Origin: an uncultured Collinsella sp.
Lineage (GTDB): Bacteria > Actinomycetota > Coriobacteriia > Coriobacteriales > Coriobacteriaceae
Assembly (NCBI GenBank): GCA_900752215.1
Contig: CAADUO010000056.1
Location: forward strand, 5,447-69,446
DNA length: 64,000 bases
Reading direction: 5' to 3'
Shown here: positions 44,307 through 56,900 of the stretch, in pieces
How positions within the stretch are numbered: position 1 is the first letter of the stretch
Layout: every line of letters starts with the position of its first letter
Notes under the pieces: model-generated
The model's input: the letters and a program-made list of their open reading frames with translations, nothing else
What the model was told of the DNA's origin: nothing
Database searches by the model: none
Program-made: the position numbers and the translations under genes

Positions 44307-46160
44307 TTAGCAGCCCTCCTTTGCGCAGACGGATGCGGGGGCGGTCGGGGCACCTGGGGCGAGCGCGGGCGCTGTGCTCCCCCGCTGGCCCTCAAGCTCC
44401 TCGCGGCGCAGCTGCGACTGGCAAATCTCGCGATAGAGCTGACAGGTCGCATAGAGCTCGTCATGTGTGCCCAGGCCGGCAACCGAGCCGTGGTCGAGCA
44501 CGCAGATCACGTCGGCATCGCGCACGGTCGAGACGCGCTGGCTCACAATCACCGTGGTCAGCGGCAGCCCGCCCTTGGCGGCACCGCGCATGCTGCGCTC
44601 GCGAATGGCATGGCGAAGCGCCGCGTCGGTCTTAAAGTCGAGCGCCGACGCGGAGTCATCCATGATCAATATCTGAGGCGAACCAACCAAGGCACGCGCG
44701 ATAGTCAGGCGCTGACGCTGGCCACCGCTAAAGTTCTTGCCGCCCGCCTCGACCGGGGCGTCTAAGCCCTGCGGCTTGTTGCGCACGAACTCGCTGGCCT
44801 GCGCCATGTCGAGTGCCGCCCAGAGCTCCTCGTCGGTCGCAGCTTCATCGCGCCAGGTCAGGTTGCTGCGGATGGAGCCGCTCACCAGCGATGCGCGCTG
44901 CGGAACGGTCGCGACCACACGGCGCAGCTGGTCGAGCGGCCAGGTGCGCACGTCGGCGCCCATCACGCTCACGCTGCCGGTGCTTGCATCGTACAGGCGC
45001 GGGATGAGCGAGACGAGCGTGGACTTGCCGCTACCCGTACCGCCGATAATGCCGAGCGTCTTGCCCAGCGGGAGTTCCAGCGTCACATCGTTGACAGCAT
45101 TGGCCGCGCCAGCGCCAAACGAGAAGCTCGCATGGCTCAAGTTCAGCGCGGGAACTGGAGCGACATTGCCCGGCTTGGGCAGCGCGACCGGCTGGTTGCC
45201 CTCGTCGGTGATGCCCGGCACGCAATTGAGCACCTCGTTGATACGCGACGCGCTGGCGCTCGCCTTGGTAAAGACCACGACCAGGTTGGCGACGTACACG
45301 ATGGAGGTCAGGGTCTGCGTCATGTAGTTCACAAACGCCATGACCTGGCCCTGCGTAAGCTCGCCCACGCTGACCTGGATGCCGCCCACCCACAGGATGG
45401 CGCACACGCCCAGGTTCATCACCAAAAACGTGACGGGGTTGAGAATCGACGAGAGCTTGCCCACCGCGATGGCAGTATTGGCCTGGTCGTCGGCGGCCTG
45501 CGCAAAGCGCTCGCGCTCGTGATCTTCGCGCACGAAGGCGCGAACCACGCGGGCGCCCGAAAGGCCCTCGCGGCAGATAAGCGCGATGCGGTCGAGCTTT
45601 GCCTGCAGCTGCTTGTAGTAGGGAATGCAGCGCGCCATGACAAACCAAAACACCAGGCCAATGGCGGGCGTGCAAATCAAAAAGATCATGCCGAGCTTAA
45701 GGTCGATGGCAAGGGCCGCGACCATGGAGCCCACCGCCAGGAAAGGCCAGCGGATGAGCATGCGCACGCCCAGCGCCACGGCGAGCTGCACCTGGTTGAC
45801 GTCGTTGGTGATGCGCGTGATGAGCGACGGCGCACCAAAGCGGTCGAGCTCGGCGTAGCTCAGTTTGTTGATGTGCTCGTAGAGCGCGCCGCGAATGTCG
45901 GTGCCCATGCCCTGCGAGGTGAGCGCCGCCATCTTTTGGCAGACGAGCGTAAACGAGATGCCGATCACGGCCATGGCGGCAAGTAGCATGCCGTAGTGGA
46001 TAACGGCGCTCACGTCGTGCGAGCCAATGCCCTTGTCGATCATCTGGGCAATCACCAGCGGCGTCAGCAGGTCAAAGATCACTTCGATCAGCTTACACGC
46101 AGGGCCGATCACCATATACCGGCGAAACTTACCACCAAAACGCCTAAGCAGCTCAATCAT
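44307..46160 (-). CDS. ABC exporter half-transporter, degenerate site (second heterodimer, subunit 1)
   Basis: 617 residues. Six membrane helices then an ATPase domain (about 345-575) with Walker A GGTGSGKST, signature FSGGQRQR and Walker B ILIMDDSASALD, where Asp replaces the catalytic Glu and the D-loop is altered. The terminal 40 residues are rich in Ala, Pro and Thr. The ATG at 46158-46160 is preceded by GGGAG at nine bases; the open frame reaches 11 codons further. First gene of a two-gene operon. No regulator is adjacent, unlike the MarR-linked pair at 9-13 kb. Confidence 0.9.
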   Translation of the reverse strand: MIELLRRFGGKFRRYMVIGPACKLIEVIFDLLTPLVIAQMIDKGIGSHDVSAVIHYGMLLAAMAVIGISFTLVCQKMAALTSQGMGTDIRGALYEHINKLSYAELDRFGAPSLITRITNDVNQVQLAVALGVRMLIRWPFLAVGSMVAALAIDLKLGMIFLICTPAIGLVFWFVMARCIPYYKQLQAKLDRIALICREGLSGARVVRAFVREDHERERFAQAADDQANTAIAVGKLSSILNPVTFLVMNLGVCAILWVGGIQVSVGELTQGQVMAFVNYMTQTLTSIVYVANLVVVFTKASASASRINEVLNCVPGITDEGNQPVALPKPGNVAPVPALNLSHASFSFGAGAANAVNDVTLELPLGKTLGIIGGTGSGKSTLVSLIPRLYDASTGSVSVMGADVRTWPLDQLRRVVATVPQRASLVSGSIRSNLTWRDEAATDEELWAALDMAQASEFVRNKPQGLDAPVEAGGKNFSGGQRQRLTIARALVGSPQILIMDDSASALDFKTDAALRHAIRERSMRGAAKGGLPLTTVIVSQRVSTVRDADVICVLDHGSVAGLGTHDELYATCQLYREICQSQLRREELEGQRGSTAPALAPGAPTAPASVCAKEGC

Positions 46161-46375
46161 AAAAAGGCGCTCCCTATCATCATCCACATTCAATTCGAAT
46201 CATGATAGTACGGTGAGCCCAAAAGAAGCGTAAACAACTCGTCATTTCTAATGGGATTCGGTTTCCAAAGAAGCGGAAAGGCACGCGCACACCCAGCCAG
46301 TGTCGGGTCGACCGCCTGATATACTTACATTAGTGCTACCAAGTTAGTCGCCGACCCTTGAAATGAGGTGCCGAG

Positions 46376-47443
46376 ATGAACGACATTCTCGCAAGAAGAG
46401 CAAGACGAGCAACTGTGGGCATCGCCCTTTCCGCGGCACTTGTCGCGGGAATCGCCCCCGTAACGGCGATCGCTGCAGAAACCAGCGCCCCCACCGGTGC
46501 GGCCGTTTCGCAGACGAGCGCCGCCAACGGCAATTCGGGCGCCCCGCAGACAGAAGACGCGGCCGCCGCAAAAGAAAAAGCGTATGCAGCCATGCAGGAA
46601 GCGCTCAAAAACCTCGAGGCCGCAAAAAACGCCGCAAGTCCCGAGAAAATTGCGAGATTCAATGATGACATTACCCGTTTTCAAGAGTACCGCGAAAAGA
46701 TGGCGGCGCAAGCCGCCGAAGGGAGGGAACTCCTTCCCACCATGCAAGCGGACATCGATGCTGCCCAAGCCAAATACGACGGGGCCATCAACCGGGTAAG
46801 CGAGCTCCAGGCAGAATTAGAGAAGAAACATGAGATGCTTAAGACACTCGAAGCACTCGGCTACGAGGAGTTTGTCGAAACTACTAAACAGCAAATAAAG
46901 CAGTTGCACAGTGAGATCATATCGGCAAAAACGCACGTAAACTATTGCGAAACGGAGCTCCGCGAGTTCCAGTACCGCCTCAGAAGAGAGGAAAGACGAG
47001 TTAATGACTGTGAACGTGCTGTAGAGAAATATAAAGCCGATATCGACCGGTTCACAGCCTGGCGAGATGCGCTCCTCGACAATTTGAAAAAAGCGCAAAC
47101 GGCCTATGACGACGCCTGCAAGGCATACGAAGAGGCAAAGGCCGCGGCAGACAAGGCCACCTCGCCCGAGATAACGAAACCGACCGAGACAGTGCCTCCC
47201 TCCGGCTCAACGCAACCCGCCGAGGCGACACCGCCCACCGGCTCGTCCGCGACCGGTAAAGACACCTCGCCAAGCTCCACCAAGCAGGCGAACTCGAGCA
47301 GCGGCAAGCAAGCGGATACGACCGCCGGCAAACTCGCGAACACGGGCGACGCAGCGCCGAGCGCAATCGCACTCGCAGGAATCGCCGCCGCAGGACTCGG
47401 AATAACCGCCACAGCCACACGCCGCCTCAAGAACTCAAAATAG
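46376..47443 (+). CDS. secreted coiled-coil surface protein with LANTG sorting signal
   Basis: 355 residues. Signal peptide (about 1-33, IAPVTAIAAETS), a long charged helical region (about 60-245) with heptad-like EKxAAxx patterns that should form a coiled coil, then a Pro/Ser/Thr-rich wall-spanning stretch. The C-terminus is LANTGD, a hydrophobic segment and a Lys/Arg tail. LAxTG fits class E sortase anchoring to peptidoglycan. AGGTGCCGAG precedes the start. Followed by a strong terminator. It has no recognisable binding domain. Confidence 0.82.
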   Translation: MNDILARRARRATVGIALSAALVAGIAPVTAIAAETSAPTGAAVSQTSAANGNSGAPQTEDAAAAKEKAYAAMQEALKNLEAAKNAASPEKIARFNDDITRFQEYREKMAAQAAEGRELLPTMQADIDAAQAKYDGAINRVSELQAELEKKHEMLKTLEALGYEEFVETTKQQIKQLHSEIISAKTHVNYCETELREFQYRLRREERRVNDCERAVEKYKADIDRFTAWRDALLDNLKKAQTAYDDACKAYEEAKAAADKATSPEITKPTETVPPSGSTQPAEATPPTGSSATGKDTSPSSTKQANSSSGKQADTTAGKLANTGDAAPSAIALAGIAAAGLGITATATRRLKNSK

Positions 47444-47486
47444 CTGCCAGAGCATACTACCTTCGCCAATCCACAAACCCAGAGAC

Positions 47487-47529
47487 AAAAGAGGACCGTT
47501 TCCCCCAACCCAGGGAAACGGTCCTCTTT
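47487..47529 (+). terminator. intrinsic terminator after the coiled-coil protein
   Basis: AAAAGAGGACCGTTTCCC ... GGGAAACGGTCCTCTTT, perfect stem with a T-rich end, 44 bp past the stop. Confidence 0.9.
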
Positions 47530-47664
47530 AACTGCAAAAATTCAAGCAACAGCACCGCCGCCTCTTGAACCACGCAGCCATCAATGCCCAGACAACGCCA
47601 ACGAGCAGCAAAAAGCACGGGATTAAATTATTCAGATAAATGTGACCCTTCAGGTGGTTTTGGT

Positions 47665-47771
47665 CGGCTACTCGCGAGTGCCGGCAGGGCGCTTGGTAGT
47701 CGAGCGATCCCGCAGGCAAAGCCGAGGACCAGCGAGACACCAAGCGCCCTGCCGGCACTCGCGGGTAGCCG
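47665..47771. repeat. 33-bp-arm palindrome downstream of the SRP RNA
   Basis: The left arm (47665-47697) reads CGGCTACTCGCGAGTGCCGG onward and the right arm (47739-47771) is its near-perfect complement (one G-A change), with a 41-base loop. On the minus strand it lies just past the end of the SRP RNA and may end its transcription or belong to another dispersed element. Confidence 0.8.
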
Positions 47772-47789
47772 CGGCACCAAAAAGCGCCT

Positions 47790-47894
47790 GCGCGCTCGAT
47801 GGATTCGGATGCCCGACAGAGGCTCCTTATGGCTGCTTCCTTCCGGACCTGACCAGATTCGGAACATGTCGTCATCCGAACCCATCGAACGCGC
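47790..47894 (-). ncRNA. ffs: signal recognition particle RNA, small bacterial type
   Basis: On the minus strand the apical domain GGTCAGGTCCGGAAGGAAGC followed by AGCCATAAG matches the universally conserved SRP RNA helix 8 (Ffh-binding site). The ends of the RNA pair over more than 20 bp: GCGCGTTCGATGGGTTCGG at the 5' side with CCGAATCCATCGAGCGCGC at the 3' side. The span is about 105 nt; exact ends are uncertain by about 10 bases. It works with Ffh to target membrane proteins co-translationally. Confidence 0.93.
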
Positions 47895-47908
47895 TAGGCG
47901 CTCGGTAT

Positions 47909-47937
47909 ATCTTACCTGCTCCCGCCCACCAGGGCAA
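47909..47937 (-). promoter_or_regulatory. promoter of the SRP RNA
   Basis: On the minus strand: -35 TTGCCC (47932-47937), 17-bp spacer, -10 TAAGAT (47909-47914). Transcription would start near 47902, a few bases ahead of the predicted RNA. Confidence 0.65.
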
Positions 47938-47982
47938 GTGGGGCGGACCCATCGGATGGATTCGCCCCGCTCGTCCATATCG

Positions 47983-50900
47983 CTAGCGGCGCCTGCGGTA
48001 CAGGACCGCGCCGCCCGCGACGGCCAGCGCGCCGATGCCGGCCATGGCGCCGAGCGCCTCAACCGGCAGGCTGCGGTCGCCGGTGTCGGGCATACCGCCC
48101 TTGGAGCCGTCGCCGCTAGAGCCGCTGCCGGAGCCGTTATCTGAACCGCCGTCTGAGCCGCCGCCCGGCGTGCCGGGGTTCTCGGGGGTGCCGGGATTCT
48201 CGGCGTAGCTGTTGGTGAAGACCGGCGGCACGTTGGCGTCGCCCTCGTAGGAGACCCTCGCCGACAGGTAGCCCGTCTTGGTGCCGTCTGCCGCCTCGTC
48301 GCTCACCGTGACGACGATCTTGCGCACCGCCTTGTCGTAGGTCACGTGCGCCTGGCCGTCGTCGACCTCGCTCACCGTGAAGGTGTAGGTGCCAGCCTGC
48401 TTGAAGGTCAGCGCATCGAACGTGACGCTGCCGTCCGCGGCGTTCTTGGCGGTCGACATGACCTTGCCGTCCCGGCTCTTGAGCTCAAAGCTAAACTGGC
48501 CCGCCTTGAGCTCGGCGCCCTTGAGCACCTTGGCGGTGCCCAGCTTGAGGGTGACGGGCGCGGCCTCGTAGCCGTTGGTGAACGTCACCGAGTCGTCGCC
48601 CGTGGGATTGCCCTCGGCATCCGCCAGCTCGTGCCTGACGGTGAGCATGCCGTTTCCGGCATCGGTGACCGTCGTGCGCACGCGGTACGTCGCCCTGTCG
48701 TACGTCACGCCGCCCGCCGTGCCGGCGACCTCGCGCAGCTCATAGCTGTGCGTGCCGGGCGCGGTGTAGGTGACGGGGCCGAGCGCGACCGTGCCGTCGG
48801 CGGCGTTCCTGCCCGCTGCCGCGACGCTCTCGCTGCCGTCGGCGGCAATCTCGACCAGCTGGAACTCGAACTCGCCCTCGGCCAGGTCGCGGCCCTTGAG
48901 CTTCTTGCCCACCTTGATCTGGTCGGTGACGGAGCTCGGCGTCGGGTTCACGCCGTAGGTGTTGGTGAACTCGAACGCACCCTTACCCTCGGGCGTGCCC
49001 TCTGCGGGCAGGACTTTTGCGACAAGCGTGCCCGCGTTGGTGTCCTCGACGACCCTGACCGTGAAGGTCCTGGTCGCTGTCGCGTCGTTGACCACGCCGT
49101 CGACCGAGCCGGACTCGCTCACCCGGTAGGCGAACGTCTTGGTGCGCAGGCCGTCGCCGTCGATCTCGGCGTCATCGAGGTCGCTCGGCTGCTTGAACGT
49201 GACGCGGCCCAGCGCGACGTTGCCGGCGGCGTCGTTGGTCGCCTCGGTCACCGTCTTGCCGGAGGCGTCGACCGGTGCGGGCGCGCCGTCCAGCGGCTCA
49301 ATCTTGAAGGTGTACTTGTCCGCAATGTCGGCCTGCGTCAGGCCAAGGTCGGCCTGACTGAACGCCAGCGTCTTAGTGCCCGCGAGGTCGACCGTCGCCT
49401 CGTTGGTGCCGTAGCCGTTCACGAACGACAGCTTACCGTCGGAGCCCTCGGGGTAGACCACGGCCACATCCAGCCCGCCCTTGCCGTTATCGGTCGCCTT
49501 GACCGTGATGTCAAAGCTCGACGCGGTCGCCGTCACGCCCGCGGGCAGCGCCGCCGTGTCCTCGGAAACGGTATAGGGAATGGCCCAGGAGCCGTCGGCG
49601 GCCCTGGTGGCGGTGCCGTCCGCCACCATCCGCTCGAGCGCGTCGGTGGTGTAGGCGATGGGCGAGAACGCGAGCCCCGCGGCCTCGCCGTCGCCGGAGG
49701 CCCGGTTGGTCGCGGTCGCGACCACGTCGCCCCGGGCATCGCGGACGGAGAACGAGAACTCGCCCGCCGCCGCGGCACGGCCCGTCAGCGTCTTGGTGGC
49801 GTTAATTGCCGCGTTGCCCTCGCCGCCGAGCGTTCCGGTGGCCTCGTAGGAGTTCTCGAACGCGACCGTCACGGGCGTGGGCGTCGCCGTGGCGTCATCT
49901 GCCGTGGAGACCTCGCTGCAGGCGACCTCGACACCGTCCTTGGCAACTGTGGTGGTGACCGTGAGCTTGCCCGTCGCGGCGTCGTAGCCGGGCGCGATGG
50001 TCACCGTGCGCGGCGCGGTGTCGTTGGCGTAGCCCTCGCCGCCGAGCTTGGTCTCGGTGACGGTGAAGCGGTAGGTCTTGCCCGCGTCGGCGTCGGTGAA
50101 CTTCACGTCGCTCTCCGCGGCACCGCCGATAAGGTCGATCAGGTCGGCCGCGCCGTCATCGGCAGCGGCCACGGCGTAGGCGTCCTTATCGGTCTTGAGG
50201 CCGAGCTTGGCGGCCGTCTCGGCATCGGCGGTCACGGTGAAGGCGAACTGCCCCGCCTCCATGGCGCGGCCGGAGAGCGTCTTGGACAGGCGCACGCCCG
50301 CGCGGGCCGAGTAGTCGAGCTCGGTCGTGTAGGTGTTCACGAAGTCACCGCCGCTCGCCTGCGCGATCGCGGGCGTCGTGGCCGTGAGGTTGCCGGAGCC
50401 GTCGTCGGTCACGGTCACCGTCATCGTGGCGACGTGGCCGTCGTAGGACACGCCGACGATGGCGGAGCCGTCATCGGGCCTGACCTCGCGCACCGTGTAG
50501 GTGAAGGTCTTGGCGCGCACGCGCTTGCCGCCGACCTCGGCGAACCCGGCATCCTTGATGTCGTTAAGCGTGTAGCGGATGGAGCCGAAGTCGAAGGCGA
50601 CCCTATCGCCCGCCTTGGTTCCGGCGGCGGCCGTCACGCTGACGGTCTTGGAGCCGTCGGCAGAGCCCTCGGGCATGGGGGCGCCGCCCTCGCCCGTAAG
50701 CGTGAACTGGAAGCTGTCGCCCTCGGCCCAGTCGCGGCCCTCGAGCGTCTTGGTGAAGAGTCCCGCGGTGGAGACGTCTCTGCCCTCGGTGGCCGTTCCG
50801 TACGTGTTGGTGAACGCGACGGTCGCGCCGTCCTCGGCCACGGCGCCTTCGGCCTTGGAGCCGTCAGCCCCGTTGACCGTGGTCGTGTAGCCCTCGGCGC

Positions 50901-53900
50901 CGTCCTCGGTCACGGTGTAGCGCGCGCCCACGGGCAGGCCGGCGATGGTCTTCTCCTCGCCGTCCTTGAGCGTGAAGGTCGCCTTGCCGTCTGTGAACGT
51001 GACGGCGTGCTCGCCCTTGCCGAAGGTGCCGGAGACGGGCTCGCCGTCCCCGTCGGTCAGCGTGACCGTGAAGCCGAACTCGCGCTGGCTGTCGCCGCCG
51101 ACGACCGTCTTCTTGACGGTGAGGCTGCCGGTCTTGGCGGTGTTGGTAAAGACCGCCGCCTCGACCGTGCGCTCAACAGCGTCGCCCGCATCGTCGGTCA
51201 GCTGTGCAATCTTGGTCTTGGCAGACAGCTTACCGGCGCCGTCGTCGGTCACCGTGACGGTGGCACGATAGGTGGCCTTCGAGAACGTAAGTGCCGTCTC
51301 GTCACCCGACTGCTCGGTAATCACATAGGTATAGGTGCCGGGCTTGGTGTACTCGATGGTGCCGAAGTTGCCGACCTGGGCATCCTTGTGCAGCTCAATC
51401 GTCGACACGCCCTCCTTGGCGCCCTTGGGCATGGGCGCCTCACCCTGGGCAGTCAGCGTCATGGTAAAGGTATCCGCCTTAGTCCAGTTGCGTCCGGAGA
51501 TCTTCTTTTGCACCTTAAAGGCATTTTCCACCTTCGTGGACTCCACGCTGTAGACGTTGGTGAAGCCCGCCTGCGTCGCCTGCCCGACGGTACCCTTCTG
51601 GGGGTTCGCCTTATCGGCAACCGCAAAGCCGTCCTCGCTCGTCATGAGCTCACCCTTGGAGTCGAGCTCCTGCACCTCGTAGTGCGTACCCGTGGGCAAG
51701 GTAACCGTGACGGAGCCGCCGGCCTTAAGCGCGATGGTGTCACCGCTCTTGATCTGTCCGCTTACATAAGTGCCATTGGTGCCGCCAGGGCGACCGGCGA
51801 ACGCAAAGGTGCCGGCCAGAGGCGTTGTGCCATCGGCCTGGTAGAGCAGCACCTTAAAGGTAAATGCCTTGTTGGGCGCGGTGATGCCTTCGGCGGCCGT
51901 GACCGTCTTGCTCAACGTCAGGCGCCCGTCAGAAACCTGATCGGTAGTGGTGTTGGTCTTGACGGCAGGGTTGTTGCCGACCGTCACCGACGCCTGGTTG
52001 GAGATGTCGCCCGAAGCGCCACCGCTCTTAAACGCGTCCTCGGTCACGCGAACCTTAAACTGAACCGTGCCCTCCTTGCCTGCGGGAACGTCCTTCAATG
52101 TCCAAGTGAGGTTGCCGTCATTGTCCTTGGAGCCGGCATCCTTATGGTCGCCGGCGAACTCCACGAACTCGGTTCCCGCGGGAACGGCATCGGTGATCGT
52201 CACCGTGGCAGACGCGCCCTCGGTGTTCTTGTAGCCGATGGTGTAGGTGAGCTCATCACCCAGCGCCACACCCGACTCATTCGAATCCTGAGCATCGCTC
52301 TCGGACTTCTTGGGCACGTAGTTGGTCGTGGTGCCGGTATAGCTCTTGTTGTCAACCGTTACGGTAGCTTTGTTCTCAACGGTGCCGACCGCACCCTGGG
52401 CGTCCTTCACAGCGTCCTCGGTAATCTTTACGCGCACGCGCACCGAACCGTGGCTGCCCGCGGGTTGCTTACCCAGGTCCCAGGTGAGCAACTGACCGCT
52501 CGCAGCGCCCTTATCGGCAAACTCGCCCTCAAAGGCCTCGAACACAACGCCCGTGGGCAACTCGTCGGTCACGGTCACGTTGGCCGAAACCAGATTGCCG
52601 GCGGCATCGGCCTCGGTATTGGCCCAGTTGATGGTATAGACGTAGGAGTCGCCCACAGAAAGCAACTGCCCGTCGATGTCCGCATCGGGCTTCGCGACCG
52701 TGCCAATCGTCTTGACCTTGTCACGCGTGTTGTGGAAAACGATCTTGCCGTTCTCGGTACCATCGCGATAGGTCACCTTGGGCGTCAGCGTACCGTCGTT
52801 GTTGTCGGTCACCTCGAGCAGCACCCGGCACGTCGCGGACGTATCCACGGGACGCACGCCCGCGGGCAGGTTGGCCAAGCGCTCCTTTGCCACCAGGTTA
52901 AAGCTGTAGGTGGTGGTGTGGTCGGCATTGTGACGCTTGGTGGCAACGCCATGGTTGACGGCGGCGGCAAGGTCAATCGTCTGCTCATGAGTTCCGCTGG
53001 TAGCATCGCCAAGCTTAAAGTTAACCTTACCAAAGTCGACCGTTGCGATACCGCTCTCGCTCGCCTGGGTCTTACCCTCACCCTTCTTTTCGAGCGAGCC
53101 ATCGGCCTTCTCGGCATACAGGTCAAACGTATACTGGCCAGCCTCGATCTTGTCGCCGGAATCCATTACCTTCTCGGCAGCAAGACCCTCAAAGGTTCCT
53201 TTCGCGATGTAGCTGTTGGTAAAGAACATCTTGGCCTTGGCGATACCGTCCTTGGAACTATAAGTCTTTGCATCATCGGTATCTTCGACATTGTTGGCGT
53301 CAAAATGCTTGACGGTAGTCTCGGTATAGAGCGAGCCGTTGTCGCGATTCTTAACCGCAATCTCTGCCGTCCAATAGGACGAATCGTAGGTGTAACCGCC
53401 TTGCTTGCCGTTGTTCTCGACAACCTTGTAGGTGAACGTCTTGCCCACATCGCCCGTCGCAAAGGTCAGGCCACCCAAAATACCGGTGTGGGACGTGCCA
53501 TCGGCCTGCGGTTCATCGTTCGTAACGGTGAGTTTGCCATCTTCCTGGCGCAGCAGCGCCTTAAGCTTTTCGGTTGAGGCGGTATCTTCGCCTGTCACCG
53601 TGAAGCCAAACATGCCGGCATGCAGGTCGTGCCCGTTGAGCGTCTTGACGATCTCAAGACCGCCCTGGAGCTCGTAGCTCGTTGAAGTTTGGTAACTATT
53701 GGTAAAGATGAAGCCTTCCGAGCCGGTCGTGCCATCGTCGCGGGCCACAAGCTTGCCGCCCTCATCGGTTACGGTAACGGTCAGGGTATAGGTGTGCGTG
53801 TCATACTTCCACTCGCCGAGAACATTCGGAACCTGTTCGTTAATAGCAAACGTATACGTGCCCGGCTTGTTAAAGGTGAGCTTTGAGAAGTTAACCTGAT

Positions 53901-56900
53901 AGTGCTCCCCGTCCTTGAGCCCCTCCTTCGTTTGCTTCTTCTCGACATAGCCGTTGTCCGCACTCATCGAAGAGCCGGTGATGAGCTTGCTGTCGACAGC
54001 AGCCCGGGTAGCATCGTCAGCTGCAGCCATGGTAAAGGTAAACTTGTCCGGAGCATTGGCACCGACAACGACCTTCGTCACGGACGGCGTATAGGTTGCT
54101 GCCTCGGCGACCGTATAAGTGTTCTTGAATTTGACCGTCGCGACACCGGTGGACGTTGCATCCGAGGGGTAGATCCACTGGCCCTCAAGCTCATCCTTGC
54201 CATCGACCTGCTTGCTTACCGATGTCGTGACTCTGAGCGTGCCGTCGCCGTTATCCGCCACGACGATTCTGACCGTATGGATCGTCTCGTCGTACGTATA
54301 GCCCGTCGCCTTTTCTTTGATCTCGCTCACCGTATAGGTGAACGTCTTTCCAGCATCATTCTGCGTGAAGGTGAGCCCACCCGTGGGAACCAGGCTTACG
54401 GTCTTGGGGGTATCCGCCTCGACGTTTGCAGTCTCGTAAACCTTGCCGCTTTCGGGAATGCCAAGCTTGTTGGCAGAGGCCTTGTCGGCAGGTTTGACGG
54501 TATAGTAGAACGTGCTCTTAGGCGAGCCGAACACCGTCGCGTCCTTGGGATACGTCAACGTCTTCTTGATCTGCAGACCGCCAGCGGCGCCATAGTCGAG
54601 ACTTGCCGTGTAACGGTTCACAAACGAGACAGTAGGCGTCGTGGTGCCAGCCTCACTTGTATCGTACTGCTGCACGTAGGTATTCGGATCCTGCTTGAGC
54701 TCGGCAATCTTTTCGTCCGTCAACGCACTCGCGTCGTTGGTATCGCCCAGCAGCTCCGTCACACCCGCGCCCTTGAGCACGGTCGTCACAGCGTAGAGCT
54801 TAGCGGGGTCGTCCTTGTGTGCAAGAACCTTGACGAGCACGATAGCGTCACCAGTGTAGTCGGTGTCATAGGTGTAGCCGGCAGCCGCAGGCTGGTTCTC
54901 GCGGATGCGATAGGCAAACGTATGCCCCAGATCCTGTTCCGTGAGCTCACGGGCAAAGATCCTCTCTTTCCCGCTTGCGCTCACCACAGCGCCGGACACG
55001 CCGGCCCCTGCCACCTTATTGGACAGGCTGGCCTCGGAGCCATCGACCGACGTCTGAACGCCGTTGTACCAAAGGCCCGTCACGGCAAAGGTAAACTGGC
55101 CCGCGGTAGAGGCGCGACCCTCAAGGGCCTTGCTCACCGTCACGCCACCAAAGGTGCCCGACGCATGGTATGCGTTGGTAAAGGCAGCCTTGTCGGTTAC
55201 GACCTTGTCCGCATCGGAGGCACCGGTGTTGGCGTAGGTCACGCTCGACACGCGCAGCTCGCCCGTGTGGTTGCCCGACTTATCCAGATCGGTCACCACA
55301 ACGGTCGCACGGGCGGTATGCTTGTCCATGGACATGCCCGCCGGGCCATCCTGTGCGGCGTTCTCGGTGATATTGAAGCTAAAGGTGCCCGCGCGGTTGA
55401 ACGTCACGGTCGGAGCGGCTTCGGTGCCAAGGGAGAACGAGGCCACGCGTCCCGACTCGGGCGCGCTAGCGACGGCCTGGTTAGTGTTAATGACAACGGC
55501 ACCATCCGCTACCGCCTGCTTTGTGGTCTTACCCAGACTAGTTGCGCTGTCATCGTCCGTAGCGGCGGTAAGGTTAAAGGTGTAGCTCTCGCCTTGGTTC
55601 CAGTCGCGGCCGCTCAGGGTCTTTTGGCCCTGAAGGGTCGCGCTCGTGGGCTCCGCACTATATATATTGGTAAAGGAAGGTGTGGCGTTGTTGCCCAGCT
55701 TCTCTACCGAGCCATTCTTTGCGGACTTGTAGTATTCGACCGAAGTCTGGATGCCGGCACCCTTCTCGGCATTGCGCACCACGGCGTAATAGACCGATCC
55801 GTCGTAGGTCATGCCCGTAACGCTGCCGGGATTCTCAACAAGCCTGTACACGTAGGCACGTCCCGCATCCTTGTTGGCGGTATAAGAGATTTCCGGCCAT
55901 CTCACCGTGCCATCGACGTTGCCCACGGTGACAGTGTTGCCCTCGGCGCCCTGGGGCATGGGGGCCGTCATGCTCTTATCGACCGTATCGGGGTTGAACA
56001 CAGCGCTGTCATCCGCATAGCCACCCATGCCCTCGAGCGCAAAGCTAAAGGCATTCTGGGCAAGCGGGAACGTCCCGGCGTTGTCGGTCAGGATCTTTTT
56101 GGCCTGGATGGTGATGTTCGCTTCGTGCTCATCGTAGCGGTTGGTGAAGGTTGCGGTCTTACCAGCGACCTCGACATTCTTCTCGGTACCGGCATCGTCG
56201 CGCAACTGCATCATCGTCACGCTCGTAACGACCAGAGCACCGGCGTGGTTGTCCTCCACCACGACCGTTGCGGTATAGACGGCGGCGGAATAGCTTATAC
56301 CGCCCGCCCTGGCGTCTGAACCGGGGATAACCTCCCTGATGGTATAGGTGTAGGTGCCCGGCTTGTAATAGGTGATGTCGCCAAATGTTGCCTTCTCGTG
56401 GGCGTCCGTGGTGAACACGACCGTCGACACCTTGCTCTTGGCGCCACCGGGCATGGGGACGCCGTCCTCGGCTGTAAGCTGCGCGGTAAAGGTATCGCCA
56501 TTGGCCCAATTGCGACCTTCGAGCACCTTCTTGGCGCCCAGCTTATTCTGGGCGTCGAGCGTTACGGGCTTGGCGCTGTAGTTATTGGTGAACTCAAGCG
56601 TGTTATCGGCGGAAATCTGTCCGCCCGCAAGCGCGACAATCTTGCCCTCGATGGTGTTGCCAGTTCCCGACTGCTCCTTGCCGCCGACCTTACGGCTCAC
56701 GAGGCTAAAGCCGGCCGGAAGCACCGACTCTTCGGCGGAACCGGTCACGGTGTTGACGATACTCGCCAGCACGTCGCCGTTGGACGCCTCGCGCTTGGTA
56801 GTGAGCTCGCTCACGCTATAGCTGGCACCCTTCTTAAGACCGTATACGCGGATGGTCTCGCCGGCCTTGATGGAGTGGGTGTCGCCGTTCCTAAGCTTAA

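Noticed and set aside
47528..47640. Possible small membrane peptide (LIPCFLLLVGVVWALMAAWF) on the minus strand
   Set aside because: The hydrophobic stretch is in frame with a longer open frame through the SRP RNA, but there is no ATG/GTG/TTG start with a ribosome binding site just ahead of it. Left unannotated.
48346..53577. A 1743-codon open frame on the plus strand antisense to the adhesin
   Set aside because: It is produced by GC-rich codon use and the repeat structure of the adhesin. It has no recognisable domains or ribosome binding site, while the minus-strand frame has a signal peptide, pilin repeats and a sorting signal.
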